From assembly GCF_001440475.1 (NCBI RefSeq), contig NZ_LLYB01000134.1, positions 175,368 to 219,229 of the forward strand: DNA of 43,862 nucleotides, written 5' to 3'. The position numbers and the translations under genes were made by a program. The DNA comes from Bradyrhizobium lablabi. GTDB lineage: Bacteria > Pseudomonadota > Alphaproteobacteria > Rhizobiales > Xanthobacteraceae. Numbering within the stretch: the stretch's first letter is position 1; each line of letters opens with the position of its first letter. The notes under the pieces were generated by a model. It ran no database searches. It was not told where the DNA came from and was given only the letters and a program-made list of their open reading frames with translations. Of the stretch, positions 1 to 8,891 are shown piece after piece.

Positions 1-1353
1 CAGCGTGGCGTAGATGTAGCCGAGCGCACCGACGAAGAGCAACGCGATCAGGCTGAACATGCCGGGGCGGCCGACCATGCGCACCGCGATCCAGTAGCAG
101 AAATTGCGCAGCATCTGCACGCCGGCATCGGCGCTCTGGAACTTGACCGCAAAGATCTTCTCGTTGCGCACGAACAGCACGCCGAACACCGGAACCAGCG
201 AGAGCACGGCAATCAGCGCGATGATGGTGGCGGCAAGGCCAGCCTCGCCGAATTTGCGGATCAGTTCGGAATCGGAGAATTGCAGGGCAATGAACGAAAT
301 GCCGGCGGTTGCGTGGGTGAGCACGCAGGCCGGGCCCACCACCAGAACGGCATTGGTGAAGGCGGTGCGCTTGTCCTGGCCCGCGATCAGGCGGTCGCGT
401 GCCGCGAACGTCAGCTGCATCGAGTCCGAGAAGCTGATCACCATGATGAGCGGCGTCATCACGTTCAGGAACATGTTGAGATTGAAACCGGCCCAGCCGA
501 GGCCGCCGAGCGCGAGCAGGATCGCGATGATCGGCGGGAAAGCCGCGACCACCATGAACGATATCTTGCGGAAGAAGATGATCGCGATGATACAGCCGGC
601 CAGAATGCCGAGGATGTTGTAGGTCAGCCCGTCGCGCTTGACCGCGTTGCGGATCTCGAGCTGCATGACGGGAACGCCGGAGAGCTGGGCGTTGAGACCA
701 CTGCCCGACAAGTCGTCGGCCATGATCTTGCGCATTTCGCCGACCACCTTGCCGAGCTCGTTTGAGGAAACGACGCTCGGTTCGAGCGACAGCACGATCA
801 GCGCCAGCGTGCCGTCTTCCGACAACAGCTTGCCGCGAATGATCTCGTTTGATTTGACGGTCTCGGCGAACTTCTCGTAGGCGGCGCCTTGCGGCAATTC
901 GGGCGGGAACAGCGCGGCCGGCAGCTTGCCGGGCTCCGGTGCCTGGCGCGCCGAAAACAGCGAGACCAGACCGCGCACGCCCTCGACCAGCTGCAGGTCG
1001 GTGACCATGTCGCGGATCTTTTCGAGGTTCTCGCGGGCCAGCAGCGTTTTGCCCTCGACCACGACGAGCACGTCGAATTCGGTCGCCGGGAAGCGCTTCG
1101 TCACGGCCTCGTATTGCTTGTAGTCCTTGGAGTCGGAACGGAACAACTGGCTCAGGGAGTCGTCGATCTTGATCCGCTCGATGCCGAACAGCGCGGCCAC
1201 GATCAGCGCGGCGAGAATGAACATGGACAGGATCGGCGCCTTGACCGCGATCAGGCCCATGCGCTCGAGCCCGAAGGCGATGCTCTTGCCTGGCGGCGGC
1301 GGCTCCTCGATGGCTTCGACGTGGACGTGACTTTCGGAGTTCTTGTCGAGCAT
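1..1353 (-). CDS. MMPL/RND-family exporter, N-terminal part (cut by window edge)
   Basis: The frame starts at ATG 1351-1353 and stays open to base 1, giving 451 codons without a stop, so only the N-terminal portion is visible. The visible protein has a cytoplasmic leader with a proline run (about residues 17-22), a first membrane segment at about 37-56, a large periplasmic domain containing the sequence FPATEFDVLVVVEGK, then a bundle of hydrophobic helices from about residue 240. This order (TM1, porter-like loop, TM2-6) is that of the MMPL/SSD branch of RND transporters, which move lipids or other hydrophobic molecules using the proton gradient. The N-terminus does not look like HpnN, the hopanoid RND exporter, although a hopanoid methylase gene lies 3 kb away. 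The substrate is unknown. The family call is firm; the hopanoid link is speculation. Confidence 0.85.
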   Translation of the reverse strand, partial: MLDKNSESHVHVEAIEEPPPPGKSIAFGLERMGLIAVKAPILSMFILAALIVAALFGIERIKIDDSLSQLFRSDSKDYKQYEAVTKRFPATEFDVLVVVEGKTLLARENLEKIRDMVTDLQLVEGVRGLVSLFSARQAPEPGKLPAALFPPELPQGAAYEKFAETVKSNEIIRGKLLSEDGTLALIVLSLEPSVVSSNELGKVVGEMRKIMADDLSGSGLNAQLSGVPVMQLEIRNAVKRDGLTYNILGILAGCIIAIIFFRKISFMVVAAFPPIIAILLALGGLGWAGFNLNMFLNVMTPLIMVISFSDSMQLTFAARDRLIAGQDKRTAFTNAVLVVGPACVLTHATAGISFIALQFSDSELIRKFGEAGLAATIIALIAVLSLVPVFGVLFVRNEKIFAVKFQSADAGVQMLRNFCYWIAVRMVGRPGMFSLIALLFVGALGYIYATL

Positions 1354-1683
1354 ACCCTGTCCAGTTCTCACGTCGGCCTGTTCGTGCAGCTTGGCTTATG
1401 CATTTGGTGGCGCGAAGGCGGCTTTGACAGCCATCATCCGATTGGCGCTAACCATTGAAATCACGCGGTAAATTAACCGGCGCCGTTTTACAGGGCGAAG
1501 CCCCGTCCGGCAAGCATGCGGGACAGGGCAAATCGGCATGAAGATGACGAAAATCCGCGTTAAGTCTCTGATTTGCCACACCTGCCGGCACGGTCCCGGC
1601 AACCCCGATCGCGCCGACCGGGCGCCACGACCTCCGGTCAATTTTTCGGGAAATGGCACGCTCGAGGCGAGCGGCGCGACCGC
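1354..1683. other. 330-base intergenic region, nothing recognised
   Basis: This lies between the start of the MMPL exporter gene and the end of the acyltransferase gene, both on the minus strand, so it should contain the exporter promoter. I found no convincing -35/-10 pair, no strong hairpin with a T-run and no credible short gene. Short open frames here are arginine/proline-rich and look like chance reading frames in GC-rich DNA. Confidence 0.5.
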
Positions 1684-3699
1684 TCAGTCCTGTTTCTTCT
1701 CCGCTTCCGTCCCGGCGCGGAGCGCGGCCTTGAACGCCGCGTCGAACAGGCCGGCATATTGGCTCGCATTGACATTGGAGATATGCGCGGTGTCGCGGAA
1801 ATTGGCCTGCCCGTTCCGGACCAGATAGCAATAGCCGTGCTCGCAGACGGCGGACAGCGGGTCGATGATCAGGAGATGCGGATTATCCCGGTACCGGTCG
1901 AGGACGCCCGCGATCTCGCCCCGGAAGGCGCTCATCGTCAGGCCGGGGCTGGCCTCGACTTTCCATTCGTCGATCGCCTTGCCCGCGCGGATCTGGTTTT
2001 CGATCCATCGCTGCGGCACGTCGAAGCCGACATGCAGCAACGGCATGATGAAGACGACGGTCTTGCCTGCCGAGAGCAGTCTGTCCACCAGAACAGAAAC
2101 CTCGGCGGCGGTGCCCCAGATACTGCCAAGCACGACGATGCTCGGCCCCGTCTGCGCCAACACGAAATCAAGCGTGCTGCGGTTGAATTGCCGGCATGGC
2201 GGCTGATACCCTGCGTCGATTGCCGCATCGTCGACGAAAGCCCTGCACCCGCTTTGCGTCGCGATCAGCCCGTGGATGCCGTTGGCCAGCGCGGCCGATG
2301 AAATCGGATCGAGATACTGGTTGGCAAAGGAATCGCCCCACAGGATCGCCGACGGCATGGCCGCGGCTGGCGCACTGCCGAAGCTGCAATAGGTCTCGGT
2401 TGCCTTCTTGGTGGAGTTTGCATTCCGGAAACACTCATCGCGCGGCGTGTTGGTCCTTCGCGCAAGTTCAGCAGGCAGCAGATATTCCGGCAGCCTGCCC
2501 GGAAAGCCTTGATTGAGGAACGCCAGCGACACAAAGCCGGCGAAGGCGGCGAACGAGACGCCTGAAGCCGTCAGCAGGACGCGGGGCGTCCAGAAATCGC
2601 GCTGCGTTCGGACCGGCTGTTCGACGTAGCGGTAGGACAGCGCGCCAAGTGCCAGCGAGGCCAGCACCATCGCTGTCTTTTGCACGCTGCCGACCTCGTA
2701 ACCGCGCACCGCGAGCCAGCTCAGGCCGAACACCCAGACCGGCCAGTGCCACAGATAGATCGAGTAGGACCAGTCGCCGATGCGCTGGACCGGGGATAGT
2801 GCGAGCAGGCTGCCCTCACCTGCTTTCTGTCGCGCCGCGACGATCATGCAAGCGCCGAGGATCGGCAGGATGGTGAGCACGCCGGGCCATCGCGCTTCTG
2901 GCATGGGGTAGACGGTACAGGCTGCGACCAGCACCCAGCCGGCAAGCGCTGTCATCGGCGATTCCAGCCATGACGTTTTCATGCCTTCCGACCGGCGCCG
3001 GATCTCAGTGGCTGCGATCAATCCGCCAGCCAACGGCTCCCAGGCCCGCGCCTGCAGGGAGAAGAAGGATGATCCCGTCGCATCTTGCTGGCTTGCCCAC
3101 AGACACCACGCCAGTGAAAGGGCCGCGAAGACCTGCAGCGCAACGACCACCGCGTTGATCCCTGACATGGCGCGCGAAGCAAGCCGCCAGACCAGGCCAA
3201 CGATCAGTGGCATGAAGAAATAGAACTGCCACTCCAGCGACAGCGACCAGGTGTGCAGCAGCGGTTTGGTCTGGGCCGCCATGGCGAAATAGCCGCTATC
3301 GCTCTTGAAGGCGAAGTTCGAAAAGAAAGTCAGCGCCGACAGCGCCTGGAGCAAATGCCGTTGATATTCAGCCGGCAAAGTCACGAACCAGCCGACGATA
3401 ACGGACACCATGGTGAGCACCGCAAGCGCAGGATAGATCCTGCGCATCCGCATCATCCAGAAAGCCCACAGCGAAAGGCGACCGAGCCGCAGGTCGTTCA
3501 GCACCTTCGTCGTCATCAGATAGCCGGTGATGACGAGGAAGACGTCGACGCCGACGAATCCTCCGGCGAATCCCGGGATCTGGAAGTGGAAGCCGACGAC
3601 GGCGATCACCGAGAGCGCCCGCAGTCCATTGATGTCGAGCCGGAACCCGTCCGGACCCGCATGCCTGCCCGCAGCGCTTCGCGTCCCCGCTGTCTCCAT
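1684..3699 (-). CDS. AT3-SGNH O-acyltransferase (OafA/YrhL type)
   Basis: This is a 671-residue membrane acyltransferase of the acyltransferase-3 family with a C-terminal SGNH hydrolase-like domain, the OafA architecture used to O-acetylate surface polysaccharides. The AT3 part (about 18-395) starts with DINGLRALSV and carries the family R-x10-H motif (R27, H38), followed by about ten hydrophobic segments. The SGNH part (about 415-671) has the GDS block at 455-457 (AILWGDSFANQ) and a late D-x-x-H (DTAHIS), supplying the Ser and Asp/His of the triad. Length and order match the fused family. The ATG at 3697-3699 has a purine-rich stretch just upstream. It is read in the same direction as eutC, 89 bases downstream of it, but a shared transcript is uncertain. 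The glycan or lipid substrate cannot be told from sequence. Confidence 0.93.
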   Translation of the reverse strand: METAGTRSAAGRHAGPDGFRLDINGLRALSVIAVVGFHFQIPGFAGGFVGVDVFLVITGYLMTTKVLNDLRLGRLSLWAFWMMRMRRIYPALAVLTMVSVIVGWFVTLPAEYQRHLLQALSALTFFSNFAFKSDSGYFAMAAQTKPLLHTWSLSLEWQFYFFMPLIVGLVWRLASRAMSGINAVVVALQVFAALSLAWCLWASQQDATGSSFFSLQARAWEPLAGGLIAATEIRRRSEGMKTSWLESPMTALAGWVLVAACTVYPMPEARWPGVLTILPILGACMIVAARQKAGEGSLLALSPVQRIGDWSYSIYLWHWPVWVFGLSWLAVRGYEVGSVQKTAMVLASLALGALSYRYVEQPVRTQRDFWTPRVLLTASGVSFAAFAGFVSLAFLNQGFPGRLPEYLLPAELARRTNTPRDECFRNANSTKKATETYCSFGSAPAAAMPSAILWGDSFANQYLDPISSAALANGIHGLIATQSGCRAFVDDAAIDAGYQPPCRQFNRSTLDFVLAQTGPSIVVLGSIWGTAAEVSVLVDRLLSAGKTVVFIMPLLHVGFDVPQRWIENQIRAGKAIDEWKVEASPGLTMSAFRGEIAGVLDRYRDNPHLLIIDPLSAVCEHGYCYLVRNGQANFRDTAHISNVNASQYAGLFDAAFKAALRAGTEAEKKQD

Positions 3700-3788
3700 C
3701 GCCTGTCCTGCCCGCTCCTTGGTCGCTTATATCAGGCGCGGGTTGGCTCACCGTGGCGGAGCGGCCACATGTCGATTCGTTTTCGGGC

Positions 3789-4562
3789 TCAGTCGACCGG
3801 TCGGGCCGCGATCAGCGCGGTTCCGCTCTCGTCCTTGAGCGCCACGCCGGTGACCTCTCGCGCGATGCCTTCCCGCACCAGCCACGCGATCTTGAAGGCG
3901 GCCTCATCGTAGCTCAGGCCTGCACCGTGGATGTTGGACACGCAATTGCGCTTCTCGTCGGTGAGGCCGATGCGCGGCGCAAAGGTCAGGTAGGCGCCGA
4001 GGCTGTCAGGTGCCGACAGGCCGGGCCGCTCGCCGATCAGCATCGCCACCATCCGCGCGCCGAGCACCGCGCCGATCTCGTCGCCCAGCGCCACGCGCGC
4101 GTTGGATGCGACCACGACATGCCCGCACCGGATTCCCGCTTCCGTCAGGCGCGGTGTGAGATGACGAACCAGTTCGACCGCGTGGAGATTGACGGCCGCC
4201 GGCGACAGCCCGTCGCCGATCACGACCACGACCTCGCTCGCGCCGCTGCTGCGGTCTTCCAGCGTGCGCCGCGAATCCGGCTCCAACATGCGTCCGAGAT
4301 CGGGACGGCGCAGGTAGTCACCACGGTCGCGCGCCTGACTGGAAACCTCGCTGACTTGCAGGCCGAGGCCGGCCAATCCGGCAACCAGATGCGGCGCATC
4401 GAAGGCGGCATGAACGGCGTCGCGCGCGCGTGCGTGGTCGAGCGTAAAGGCAAGCAGCGCGTCGGTCGGCATGCTCGCGCCGGAGCGGCCGAGGCCGACG
4501 CGCGCCGGCGTCAACTCCCGCAAGGCTTCAAGCGGACGGGACGGCGGCGCCGGCGTTTTCAT
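3789..4562 (-). CDS. eutC: Ethanolamine ammonia-lyase small subunit
   Basis: The 257-residue product matches the EutC family along its length: an N-terminal LTPARVGLGRSGAS stretch, a central EVVVVIGDGLSPAAVN segment, RMVAMLIGERPGL, and the C-terminal NCVSNIHGAGLSYDEA block typical of EutC. EutC pairs with EutB to form the adenosylcobalamin-dependent lyase that converts ethanolamine to acetaldehyde and ammonia. The ATG (4560-4562) lies only 6 bases after the stop of the preceding hpnP gene, so it is probably translated from the same message. What is odd is the neighbour: eutB is the next gene but one upstream, with hpnP in between. No microcompartment shell genes or eutR/eutVW regulators are visible here. 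Confidence 0.95.
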   Translation of the reverse strand: MKTPAPPSRPLEALRELTPARVGLGRSGASMPTDALLAFTLDHARARDAVHAAFDAPHLVAGLAGLGLQVSEVSSQARDRGDYLRRPDLGRMLEPDSRRTLEDRSSGASEVVVVIGDGLSPAAVNLHAVELVRHLTPRLTEAGIRCGHVVVASNARVALGDEIGAVLGARMVAMLIGERPGLSAPDSLGAYLTFAPRIGLTDEKRNCVSNIHGAGLSYDEAAFKIAWLVREGIAREVTGVALKDESGTALIAARPVD

Positions 4563-4568
4563 GCAGCT

Positions 4569-6155
4569 TTACTCGGCAGGGACCGAGGCTTCGCGCAGCC
4601 GGATCGAATAGTTCGACGCGTTCTGCTGGCCGCCGGACGCCGCACGCGCGAACTTGATCAGATGATGCGCAATGGTGGCCGACCCGATGAATCCCTCGAT
4701 ATCGCCGCGCCGAAGCCGCCCTATCGCGAACTTCCAGAACACGCGCCTGTAGTCGCCGCGCACGCCGACCTGCCAGAAGATATTGCGCAGCATGATCAGC
4801 GCGCGGCGAATGTTGCGCCAGCTCTTCATTTCGGGTGCGACCGGCACCTTGATGCGGTTGGCATAGGTGTAGTCGCACTGATACTCGTATCGCGCGAACA
4901 GCTTCTCGGGCTCGTAGGCGATCTCCATGCATCGCTTCCAGGAGCTGACGACGTCCTCATACGGCATCAGGAATTCGACATTGGAATCGCGGCTGTCGTC
5001 CTCGACCAGACGCCCCTCGCGCTCCAGCCGGTCCCACAGCGGCGTCTTCGGCAGCGCCTGCAGCAGGTTGATGGTGAGCAGCGGAATCCGCGATTCATCG
5101 ACGAAGTTGAGCAGCGCATCCGCGGTGCCCGGCTTGTCGGTATCGAGCCCCATGATGATGCCGGAGACGACCTCCATGCCGTAGGAATTGATGGTCTGGA
5201 TGCCCTCGAGGATCGGGACCATCATGTTGTGGTCCTTGTGCATGGCGTGCAGCGCATCGGGGTCCGGCGTCTCGATGCCGCAGAACACCGTGACGAACTG
5301 CGCCTCCCGCATCTTCTCGAGGATCTCCGGCCGCTTGGCGATGTTCAGCGTCGCCTCGCAGGCCAGCCGCACGACATATCCTGTCCTCTTCTGCCATTCG
5401 ATCAGATGCGGCAGCAGGTCCAGCGCAGCCTTGCGGTTGCCGATGAAATTGTCATCGACGAAATAGATCGTGTCGGTCATGCCGCATTCGCGTAAGCGAT
5501 CCAGTTCGGCAACGATCTGCTCCGGCGTCTTCAGGCGCGGGTTGCGGCCATAGAGGCCGGGGATGTCGCAGAACTCGCACTGATAGGGACAGCCGCTGGA
5601 AAACTGGATGCTGCCGAGCAGATATTTTTTCACTTCCGCCAGCTCGTAGGCCGGAATCGGAAACTCGGTCATCGACAGCCGGTCCTTGGTCGTCAGCACC
5701 ACCTGCTGCGCAGGGCGAGACGGGTCCTGCGCCAACCGCGCAAGCAGCTCGTTGGTGGCGTCGCCGAGCTCGCCGACATGCAGATAGTCGAACGAGGGAT
5801 AGTAATCCGGGCACGCGCTCACCGAGGGGCCGCCGATCGCCACCGGGAGCTCGAAGCCATGGGCGCGGCGGCAGATGTCGTTCATCTGCTGGCGCTGGAT
5901 GTGCATGCCGCTGACGAACACCGCCTCCGCCCATTCGAAATCCTCCCTGGAAGCGGGACGGATGTTCTCGTCGACGAAACGAACGGGCCAGTCCGCCGGA
6001 AGATAGGCCGCGATCAGGAGAAGACCCTGCGGCGGCATGAATGCCTGGACGCCGTCGGTCAGGGGATAAGCGTGCTCGAACGTACCGAAAGAAGACGTAT
6101 AGCGCGGAAAGACGCACAGAATACGCCGTACCGTTCCGATGCCTTCAGCTCTCAT
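4569..6155 (-). CDS. hpnP: Hopanoid C-2 methylase, B12-binding radical SAM protein
   Basis: The 528-residue protein has an N-terminal cobalamin-binding-like domain (about 10-150), a radical SAM core with C189-x3-C193-x2-C196 (CPYQCEFC) that holds the 4Fe-4S cluster, and a C-terminal DUF4070-type region. The opening (ILCVFPRYTSSFGTFE), the stretch IQRQQMNDICRRAH and the C-terminus match my recollection of alphaproteobacterial HpnP, which methylates C-2 of the hopanoid A ring. I start it at ATG 6153-6155, with GAGG a few bases upstream, rather than at the adjacent TTG. It sits 162 bases after eutB and 6 bases before eutC. HpnP expression in Rhodopseudomonas is reported to depend on the stress sigma factor EcfG; by eye I see no EcfG-like GGAAC/CGTT pair in 6156-6317. 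A related B12 radical SAM methylase of other substrate is the alternative. Confidence 0.88.
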   Translation of the reverse strand: MRAEGIGTVRRILCVFPRYTSSFGTFEHAYPLTDGVQAFMPPQGLLLIAAYLPADWPVRFVDENIRPASREDFEWAEAVFVSGMHIQRQQMNDICRRAHGFELPVAIGGPSVSACPDYYPSFDYLHVGELGDATNELLARLAQDPSRPAQQVVLTTKDRLSMTEFPIPAYELAEVKKYLLGSIQFSSGCPYQCEFCDIPGLYGRNPRLKTPEQIVAELDRLRECGMTDTIYFVDDNFIGNRKAALDLLPHLIEWQKRTGYVVRLACEATLNIAKRPEILEKMREAQFVTVFCGIETPDPDALHAMHKDHNMMVPILEGIQTINSYGMEVVSGIIMGLDTDKPGTADALLNFVDESRIPLLTINLLQALPKTPLWDRLEREGRLVEDDSRDSNVEFLMPYEDVVSSWKRCMEIAYEPEKLFARYEYQCDYTYANRIKVPVAPEMKSWRNIRRALIMLRNIFWQVGVRGDYRRVFWKFAIGRLRRGDIEGFIGSATIAHHLIKFARAASGGQQNASNYSIRLREASVPAE

Positions 6156-6224
6156 CAAATTTCCTCAAGGCTGGCGCGAATTTAAGCACGACATTGAAAG
6201 CTGGGCCAGAAGTTCTTCAATATT

Positions 6225-6235
6225 GTGACAGTCAC
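6225..6235. promoter_or_regulatory. Short inverted repeat upstream of hpnP
   Basis: GTGAC-A-GTCAC is a perfect 5-bp dyad around one base, about 70-80 bases upstream of the hpnP ATG. A second small dyad, GAAG-TT-CTTC, lies at 6209-6218. Together they make the eutB-hpnP gap the most likely place for a separate hpnP promoter or operator. Sites this short occur by chance, so this is only suggestive. Confidence 0.3.
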
Positions 6236-6297
6236 CTCTAACTCGCTGTGGGTTCAATTGGTTGCACGAAAATCTGCCGGCCGCGGGGCCAGGGCTT

Positions 6298-6315
6298 ACG
6301 TGACCGGGCTCACGT
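6298..6315 (-). terminator. Small hairpin at the end of eutB
   Basis: ACGTGA-CCGGGC-TCACGT forms a 6-bp stem with a 6-base loop immediately after the eutB stop codon at 6318. There is no T-run, so it is at best an attenuator or weak terminator between eutB and hpnP. Confidence 0.25.
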
Positions 6316-6317
6316 GA

Positions 6318-7700
6318 TCAGGCGATCAGGCGCGAGGCAAATTCGGGCAGCAGACCCGCGTTGCCCGCAAGCCGGAAATCGGCGTCGGCGAGGCCTGCGC
6401 GCACCAGCCACTCGTCGAATTCCGGCGCCCGCTTCAGGCCGAAGAGGTCGCGGACGTAGAGCGCGTCGTGAAACGAGGTCGACTGATAGTTCAGCATGAC
6501 GTCATCGGCGCCCGGCACCCCCATGATGAAGGTGACACCGGCGGCGGCCAATAGCGTCAGCAGATTGTCCATGTCGTCCTGGTCGGCCTCGGCATGGTTG
6601 GTGTAGCAGACGTCGACGCCGAGCGGCAGGCCGAGAAGCTTGCCGCAGAAATGATCCTCCAGCCCGGCGCGGATGATTTCCTTGCCGTCATAGAGATATT
6701 CCGGGCCGATGAAGCCGACCACACTGTTGACCAGCAGCGGATCGAAGGCGCGCGCCACCGCATAGGCCCGCGCCTCGCAGGTCTGCTGGTCGACATGGTG
6801 ATTGGCGTTGGCCGACAGCGCCGAGCCCTGCCCGGTCTCGAAATACATCACATTCTCGCCGACCGTGCCGCGGCGGAGCGACAGCCCGGCCGCGCGCGCC
6901 TCGCGGAGCAGCGCGAGATCGACACCAAAGCTGCGGTTGGCCGCTTCGGTTCCGGCGATCGATTGAAACACCAGATCGACCGGCGCGCCCTGCCCGATCA
7001 ATCCGAGCGTCGTCGTCACGTGGGTGAGCACGCAGCCCTGCGTCGGAATCTGCAACCGCGCGATGATGCCATCGAGCAGCCGCAGCAGTTCGCCGATCAC
7101 GGCCGGATCGTCGCTGGCCGGATTGATGCCGATGCAGGCATCGCCCGATCCCAGGAGGATGCCGTCGAGGATCGAAGCGGTAATGCCCTTGGCGTCATCG
7201 AAGGGGTGATTGGGCTGCAGCCGCACGCTCATCCGTCCCTTCAGGCCGATGGTGTTGCGAAACGCCGTGGTCACGGCGCATTTTTTGGCAACCAGGATCA
7301 GGTCCTGGTTGCGCATCAGTTTGGAGACGCCGGCGGCCATTTCCGGCGTGATCCCGCGCGCGACCTTCGCCAGGGTCTCAGCTGTCGCGGCATCGGAGAG
7401 CAGCCAGTCGCGGAAGCCCCCGACGGTCAGCGACGAGATGGGCGCAAAGCCCGGGGCGTCGTGGCTGTCGATGATCAGCCGCGTGACCTCGTCGTCTTCG
7501 TAAGGAATGACGGCCTCGTTGAGGAATTGCTTGAGCGGCAGGTCGGCGAGCGCCATCCGCGCCGCGATCATCGCTTCCGCGCTGTCGGCCGCGACGCCGG
7601 CAAGACGATCGCCGGACCGCGGCGGCGTCGCCTTGGCGAGCAGTTCGCGCAAATCGCCGAATACGTAGGCGGTGCCGCCGATGACCTGGCGATAGACCAT
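6318..7700 (-). CDS. eutB: Ethanolamine ammonia-lyase large subunit
   Basis: The 460-residue product matches EutB in length and sequence throughout. It has the N-terminal GTAYVFGDLRELLAKA block, KLMRNQDLILVAKKC, NTIGLKGRMSVRLQPNHP, the GSGDACIGINPA segment, and the barrel elements NVMYFETGQGSALSANA and GFIGPEYLYDG. EutB is the catalytic alpha subunit that binds adenosylcobalamin and ethanolamine. ATG at 7698-7700. It is the first gene of the likely order eutB-hpnP-eutC on the minus strand. The 76 bases upstream are too short for, and show no sign of, a cobalamin riboswitch. With eutC displaced by hpnP, the two lyase subunits may be made from differently abundant parts of one message. Confidence 0.96.
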   Translation of the reverse strand: MVYRQVIGGTAYVFGDLRELLAKATPPRSGDRLAGVAADSAEAMIAARMALADLPLKQFLNEAVIPYEDDEVTRLIIDSHDAPGFAPISSLTVGGFRDWLLSDAATAETLAKVARGITPEMAAGVSKLMRNQDLILVAKKCAVTTAFRNTIGLKGRMSVRLQPNHPFDDAKGITASILDGILLGSGDACIGINPASDDPAVIGELLRLLDGIIARLQIPTQGCVLTHVTTTLGLIGQGAPVDLVFQSIAGTEAANRSFGVDLALLREARAAGLSLRRGTVGENVMYFETGQGSALSANANHHVDQQTCEARAYAVARAFDPLLVNSVVGFIGPEYLYDGKEIIRAGLEDHFCGKLLGLPLGVDVCYTNHAEADQDDMDNLLTLLAAAGVTFIMGVPGADDVMLNYQSTSFHDALYVRDLFGLKRAPEFDEWLVRAGLADADFRLAGNAGLLPEFASRLIA

Positions 7701-7776
7701 GCTGACCTTCCCGCGCCCGTACCCGCGCCCTGCCGCCTCGCTAATCTATGCCGGGCGGACAGCCAAGGCTACCCAG

Positions 7777-8379
7777 CTAGTCCAGCGTACCGAAATGGCG
7801 AACGGCAAAGCTTATCTCATAGGCCACCGCGCCTAGCGCAAACAGCAGGTGGAATTTCGGATTGCGCGTTCTCGCAGCTATCGCTGACAGCAGGATGAAT
7901 GCACTGATGGCGACGAGATAGTCCAGTCCCAGCGACCGCAGATGCGCTTCGCCCTTTATCCAAGTGTCGACTACATCGAGCGCTTCGGTAAGGGCGGCAA
8001 AACCAAAGAACCAGCGGCGGCGCGAGAGGAAGTAATCTTCGTAACCCTGATAGTCATCGAGATCCTGCGGGAAAAGCAGGACGCTCAGGAAATAGTACAT
8101 CGATGCGTAAACGCAAACGAAGAAGTAAAGGCCATACGTCCAGTGCTGGATCTGGTTCAGCCGAAACTCAAACCACCAGAACGTGACGACGTTCAGCAGC
8201 GCCCAGGCGACCCAGGCAAGATGTACTGGCCAGATCGGGTAGCGACCGGGATGCTGGACCAGGCCCGCGATGCCGCTGACCAACCGCGTGACGCTGAGCC
8301 CCAGGATCAGGGCGATCAGCACGCGCACGTGAAGATAGAGATCGAGATTGCCCGGCAAGGCGGCAGCACTTTGAGTCAT
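7777..8379 (-). CDS. Hypothetical multi-pass membrane protein
   Basis: The 200-residue protein is strongly hydrophobic with about five to six predicted membrane segments: near 20-42, 52-72, 80-104, 124-142, 155-168 and 177-195. Between segments three and four lies an acidic/aromatic loop (DLDDYQGYEDYF) followed by a basic SRRRWFF. I do not recognise a family with a known function, and no catalytic motif stands out. ATG at 8377-8379. It ends 76 bases before the eutB start on the same strand, so it may be upstream in the same transcript, but nothing in it suggests ethanolamine or hopanoid chemistry. The reading frame is convincing because of the coherent membrane topology. Confidence 0.75.
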   Translation of the reverse strand: MTQSAAALPGNLDLYLHVRVLIALILGLSVTRLVSGIAGLVQHPGRYPIWPVHLAWVAWALLNVVTFWWFEFRLNQIQHWTYGLYFFVCVYASMYYFLSVLLFPQDLDDYQGYEDYFLSRRRWFFGFAALTEALDVVDTWIKGEAHLRSLGLDYLVAISAFILLSAIAARTRNPKFHLLFALGAVAYEISFAVRHFGTLD

Positions 8380-8891
8380 GAGTCCCGGTTCTCACGCATA
8401 AGCATGCGCCGCCTGCAGCAGGCGCCACACGACGAATTGGAGCGATGGTTTGAGAATTGCGCACTTGCCGCCCGGGCAAGGCGAGTTCGAACAAGTTCCG
8501 CCGCCTTGCTTGCTGTCTAGCTTGATTCGCTGCAGAGATGCCTGCCGAAGCGCGACAGCGCGTGGTGAGAACTCCCCCGGCCGATGCGGTCACGGGACCT
8601 GTGTCGCTGTCCGGCTATGGCCACCTCCAATTGCGCCGGCATGGCCGAGCCCGTTCGGGTCGGCGCGGAGCTGCCGAATCTTCCTGGCGATGCAAGTCAT
8701 TCCGAGGGTGTAATTAACTGAAATCACTTGATAATTAGTATTAGTTGCACGCCCCGCAACTTCGCGCGTTAAGACATTTTCCATCTAACTTGGGCACACT
8801 TTGCCAAAGTAAGCGGCAGTCGCTGGATTCCGCTCCGGCGCGCCGATACGGCTGAAATTTACAAAAATCCCGTACTTGTTTTGGTGACGCC
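8380..8891. other. 512-base divergent intergenic region
   Basis: This separates the minus-strand membrane protein gene from the plus-strand chemotaxis receptor gene, so it should hold both promoters. The stretch 8705-8790 is markedly richer in A+T than its surroundings (for example TGATAATTAGTATTAG at 8730-8745) and is the most likely promoter area. No clear sigma-70 or sigma-54 consensus, RNA fold or small gene could be supported. Short minus-strand frames (e.g. 8590-8784) show no recognisable protein. Confidence 0.45.

Noticed and set aside
3753..5495. A 580-codon open frame on the plus strand
   Set aside because: It runs antisense to eutC and hpnP, both of which are clearly real, and shows only shadow composition.
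6156..6317. EcfG (general stress sigma factor) promoter for hpnP
   Set aside because: I looked for GGAAC with CGTT 16-17 bases later on the minus strand and did not find a credible pair, although hpnP is reported to be EcfG-dependent in Rhodopseudomonas.
7701..7776. Cobalamin riboswitch upstream of eutB
   Set aside because: Only 76 bases are available and no B12-box-like sequence is visible.
8590..8784. A 64-codon minus-strand frame in the gap before the chemoreceptor
   Set aside because: No recognisable motif, no ribosome site and no neighbours to support it.
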